Source: Galbibacter sp. BG1
Lineage (GTDB): Bacteria; Bacteroidota; Bacteroidia; Flavobacteriales; Flavobacteriaceae
Direction of reading: 5' to 3'
Length of the DNA: 64,000 bases
Assembly: GCF_013391805.1 (NCBI RefSeq)
Contig: NZ_CP058364.1
Span: 124,001-188,000, forward strand
Shown: positions 62,562 through 64,000 of the stretch, in pieces
How positions within the stretch are numbered: position 1 is the first letter of the stretch
Layout of the letters: every line of letters begins with the position of its first letter
Made by a program: the position numbers and the translations under genes
The notes under the pieces: model-generated
The model's input: the letters and a program-made list of their open reading frames with translations, nothing else
Database searches by the model: none
Told to the model about the DNA's origin: nothing

Positions 62562-63092
62562 ATGGAGCAAGAGCTACTTATGAAACGTATCGTAGAAAAA
62601 GACCCAAAAGCTTTCGATACACTTTACCAAAATTATTCCCAAAGTTTACTAGGTGTTATTTACAACATTGTTAAAAGTGAAGAAATTGCTGAAGAAATTC
62701 TTCAAGATGTCTTTATAAAAATATGGGATAAGGCCAATACCTATACACCAGCCAAGGGGAGAATTTTCACTTGGATGTTAAATATAGCGCGTAATGCGGC
62801 CATTGATAAAACTAGATCTAAAGGATTTAATAAAAGTAAACAAAACCTAAGCTCAGAAAATTTCGTAGATATTTTAAAACATCACGATAACTTAAACGAC
62901 CAAGTTGATGCGATTGGAATTTCGAAATATGTTACCAAATTAAAGGAAACGTGTAAGTCGTTAATAGAACTTTTATATTTTAAAGGTTTTACACAAAAAG
63001 AGGCCTCAGAAGAACTTAACATCCCTATTGGTACCGTAAAAACAAGAAATAGAAATTGTATTTCAAACTTAAGGGAAATGCTACTTAGATAA
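62562..63092 (+). CDS. ECF-type RNA polymerase sigma factor
   Basis: Protein of 176 aa from the Met at 62562. Region 2 is ALLGVIYNIVKSEEIAEEIL-like (AEEILQDVFIKIWDKANTY, GRIFTWMLNIARNAAID), and region 4 is FKGFTQKEASEELNIPIGTVKTRNR. The frame stays open back to 62478 but there it crosses the sodC terminator, so the shorter start is right. The anti-sigma gene overlaps its stop by one base (TAATG). A perfect 14-bp palindrome lies 27 bp upstream. Confidence 0.93.
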   Translation: MEQELLMKRIVEKDPKAFDTLYQNYSQSLLGVIYNIVKSEEIAEEILQDVFIKIWDKANTYTPAKGRIFTWMLNIARNAAIDKTRSKGFNKSKQNLSSENFVDILKHHDNLNDQVDAIGISKYVTKLKETCKSLIELLYFKGFTQKEASEELNIPIGTVKTRNRNCISNLREMLLR

Positions 63093-63886
63093 TGGATATT
63101 AGAGAATACATAGAATCAGGAATTTTAGAGCTTTATGTAGCGGGAGTGCTTACAGAAAAGGAAAATAATGAAGTATCTGAAGCTATTAGGGAACATCTTG
63201 AACTTAAAAGTGAAGTTGAAGAAATAGAAACAGCTATTGTAAAACTTACGGCAGCGGTTGCCCCTAAAGATGCGCAGAAACTTTACGATAAAATTAAAAC
63301 CAAGGTTCTAAATGAAGAACCTAAAGTGATACCAATAACACGTAAGAAAACCAACTGGGCGGCTTATACAGGTTGGGCAGCAGCTGTTATTCTTGCCGTT
63401 GGACTCTTCTATTTATACGAACAGAAAAACGATATTGAGTACGAACTTCAAATAACAGATGCTAAAAACGCTGTTTTAGAAAACAAAATAGCCAAAACCA
63501 GCAGAGACTTACAAAAGGCTGAAGAATTGGTAACCTTACTTCGCGCACAGGATATTACCACTATTAATCTGGGTGGCCAGCAGGTAGCCCCAGAGTCTTA
63601 CGCTAAGGTATACTGGAAAAAAGACAACAATGTAGTTTATATTGATGCTTTGGGGCTTCCAGAACCACCACCGGGCAAAGTGTACCAGGTATGGTCTTTA
63701 ACTTTAGACCCTCTTACCCCAACAAGTATTGGTTTACTGGACGATTTTGTAAGCGATGATAATAAGGTATTTGAGCTTCAAAATCCGAACGAATCCCAAG
63801 CATTTGGAATTACCCTAGAGCCAGCTGGTGGTAGCGAAACACCAACCATGGAACAATTATATACCTTGGGTATCGTACAATCGTAA
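63092..63886 (+). CDS. Membrane anti-sigma factor (RskA-like)
   Basis: Protein of 264 aa. The cytoplasmic N-terminal part (about 1-80, ELYVAGVLTEKENNEVSEAI) would hold the sigma factor. One membrane helix follows (WAAYTGWAAAVILAVGLFYLY, about 90-110), then a coiled coil and a periplasmic RskA domain (VYWKKDNNVVYIDALGLPEPPPGKVYQVWSL). The one-base overlap with the sigma gene and the architecture make it the cognate regulator. Release would follow an envelope signal that cannot be read from sequence. Confidence 0.93.
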   Translation: MDIREYIESGILELYVAGVLTEKENNEVSEAIREHLELKSEVEEIETAIVKLTAAVAPKDAQKLYDKIKTKVLNEEPKVIPITRKKTNWAAYTGWAAAVILAVGLFYLYEQKNDIEYELQITDAKNAVLENKIAKTSRDLQKAEELVTLLRAQDITTINLGGQQVAPESYAKVYWKKDNNVVYIDALGLPEPPPGKVYQVWSLTLDPLTPTSIGLLDDFVSDDNKVFELQNPNESQAFGITLEPAGGSETPTMEQLYTLGIVQS

Positions 63887-63914
63887 CCAATGCTATAAAT
63901 GAGTTTTAGAGGTT

Positions 63915-64000
63915 ATGGATGTTCCTTATGTTGCTGACAAAGAATTTAAAGGAGAGAATTACGAAACTTCTAAGTTTCCAAAAGCAGAATACGATCATTG
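63915..64000 (+). CDS. Pentapeptide-repeat protein, N-terminal fragment
   Basis: Open frame cut by the window end. It starts MDVPYVADKEFKGENY and continues ETSKFPKAEYDH, like the N-terminus of flavobacterial pentapeptide-repeat proteins. The repeats themselves lie outside the window, so this rests on recall of a short opening segment. Confidence 0.5.
   Translation, partial: MDVPYVADKEFKGENYETSKFPKAEYDH

Overview
The window looks like chromosome of a low-G+C member of the Flavobacteriaceae (Bacteroidota). Four things point that way. Several genes are preceded by the Bacteroidetes -7 promoter element TAnnTTTG, with no Shine-Dalgarno signal. One secreted protein ends in a type IX secretion sorting domain. 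The tmRNA tag reads GENNYALAA. There are flavobacterial-type proteins such as a DUF3810 membrane protein, a NadV-Prs pair and an FadN-type beta-oxidation enzyme. Genus and species cannot be read from the sequence. Nothing looks like a prophage, integron, CRISPR array or large island; most of the window is ordinary core metabolism.

Layout. 0-5 kb: fatty-acid oxidation (MarR regulator plus FadN-like enzyme, then an acyl-CoA ligase). 5-15 kb: purL, a secreted SGNH esterase, a GyrI-like protein, fabH, a large T9SS-secreted CARDB protein and a saccharopine/alanine dehydrogenase relative. 15-18 kb: a DUF2945 protein, a structured-RNA candidate, ssrA (tmRNA) and rel/spoT. 18-23 kb: an M48 protease and an NAD-salvage locus (nrtR, prs, nadV) with three matching 21-bp palindromes. 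23-29 kb: an rRNA/tRNA methyltransferase and two secreted amidohydrolase-like proteins. Between those two sits a 381-bp element that encodes a GIY-YIG nuclease and is bounded by 26-bp inverted repeats. 29-32 kb: a DUF3810 zincin-like membrane protein and pepD.

32-40 kb is a looser, AT-rich regulatory stretch: a CheB-CheR-PAS-histidine kinase, a YrzE/PhnA-like membrane protein, an AraC regulator coupled to a stand-alone receiver, and a second AraC regulator, with several gaps of 440-740 bp. 40-51 kb: a ZIP-like transporter with a membrane-anchored endonuclease/phosphatase, sucC, a Lon-substrate-domain protein, lysA, a periplasmic thioredoxin, a beta-lactamase-like lipoprotein, a secreted VOC protein, a NudK-type hydrolase, and a divergent trehalose pair (GH15 hydrolase and OtsA-OtsB fusion). 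53-64 kb: secreted hydrolases (propeller-VOC fusion, M28, dienelactone hydrolase, M1), a lipid pair (APP1-like phosphatase and diacylglycerol kinase-like), two small lipoproteins (YceI-like and SodC), an ECF sigma/anti-sigma pair and the start of a pentapeptide-repeat protein.

The observations most worth following are the GIY-YIG element with compensatory changes in its terminal hairpins, the three-site operator architecture of the NAD-salvage locus, and the structured RNA just upstream of ssrA. All functions are inferred from sequence motifs by eye; no database search was run.
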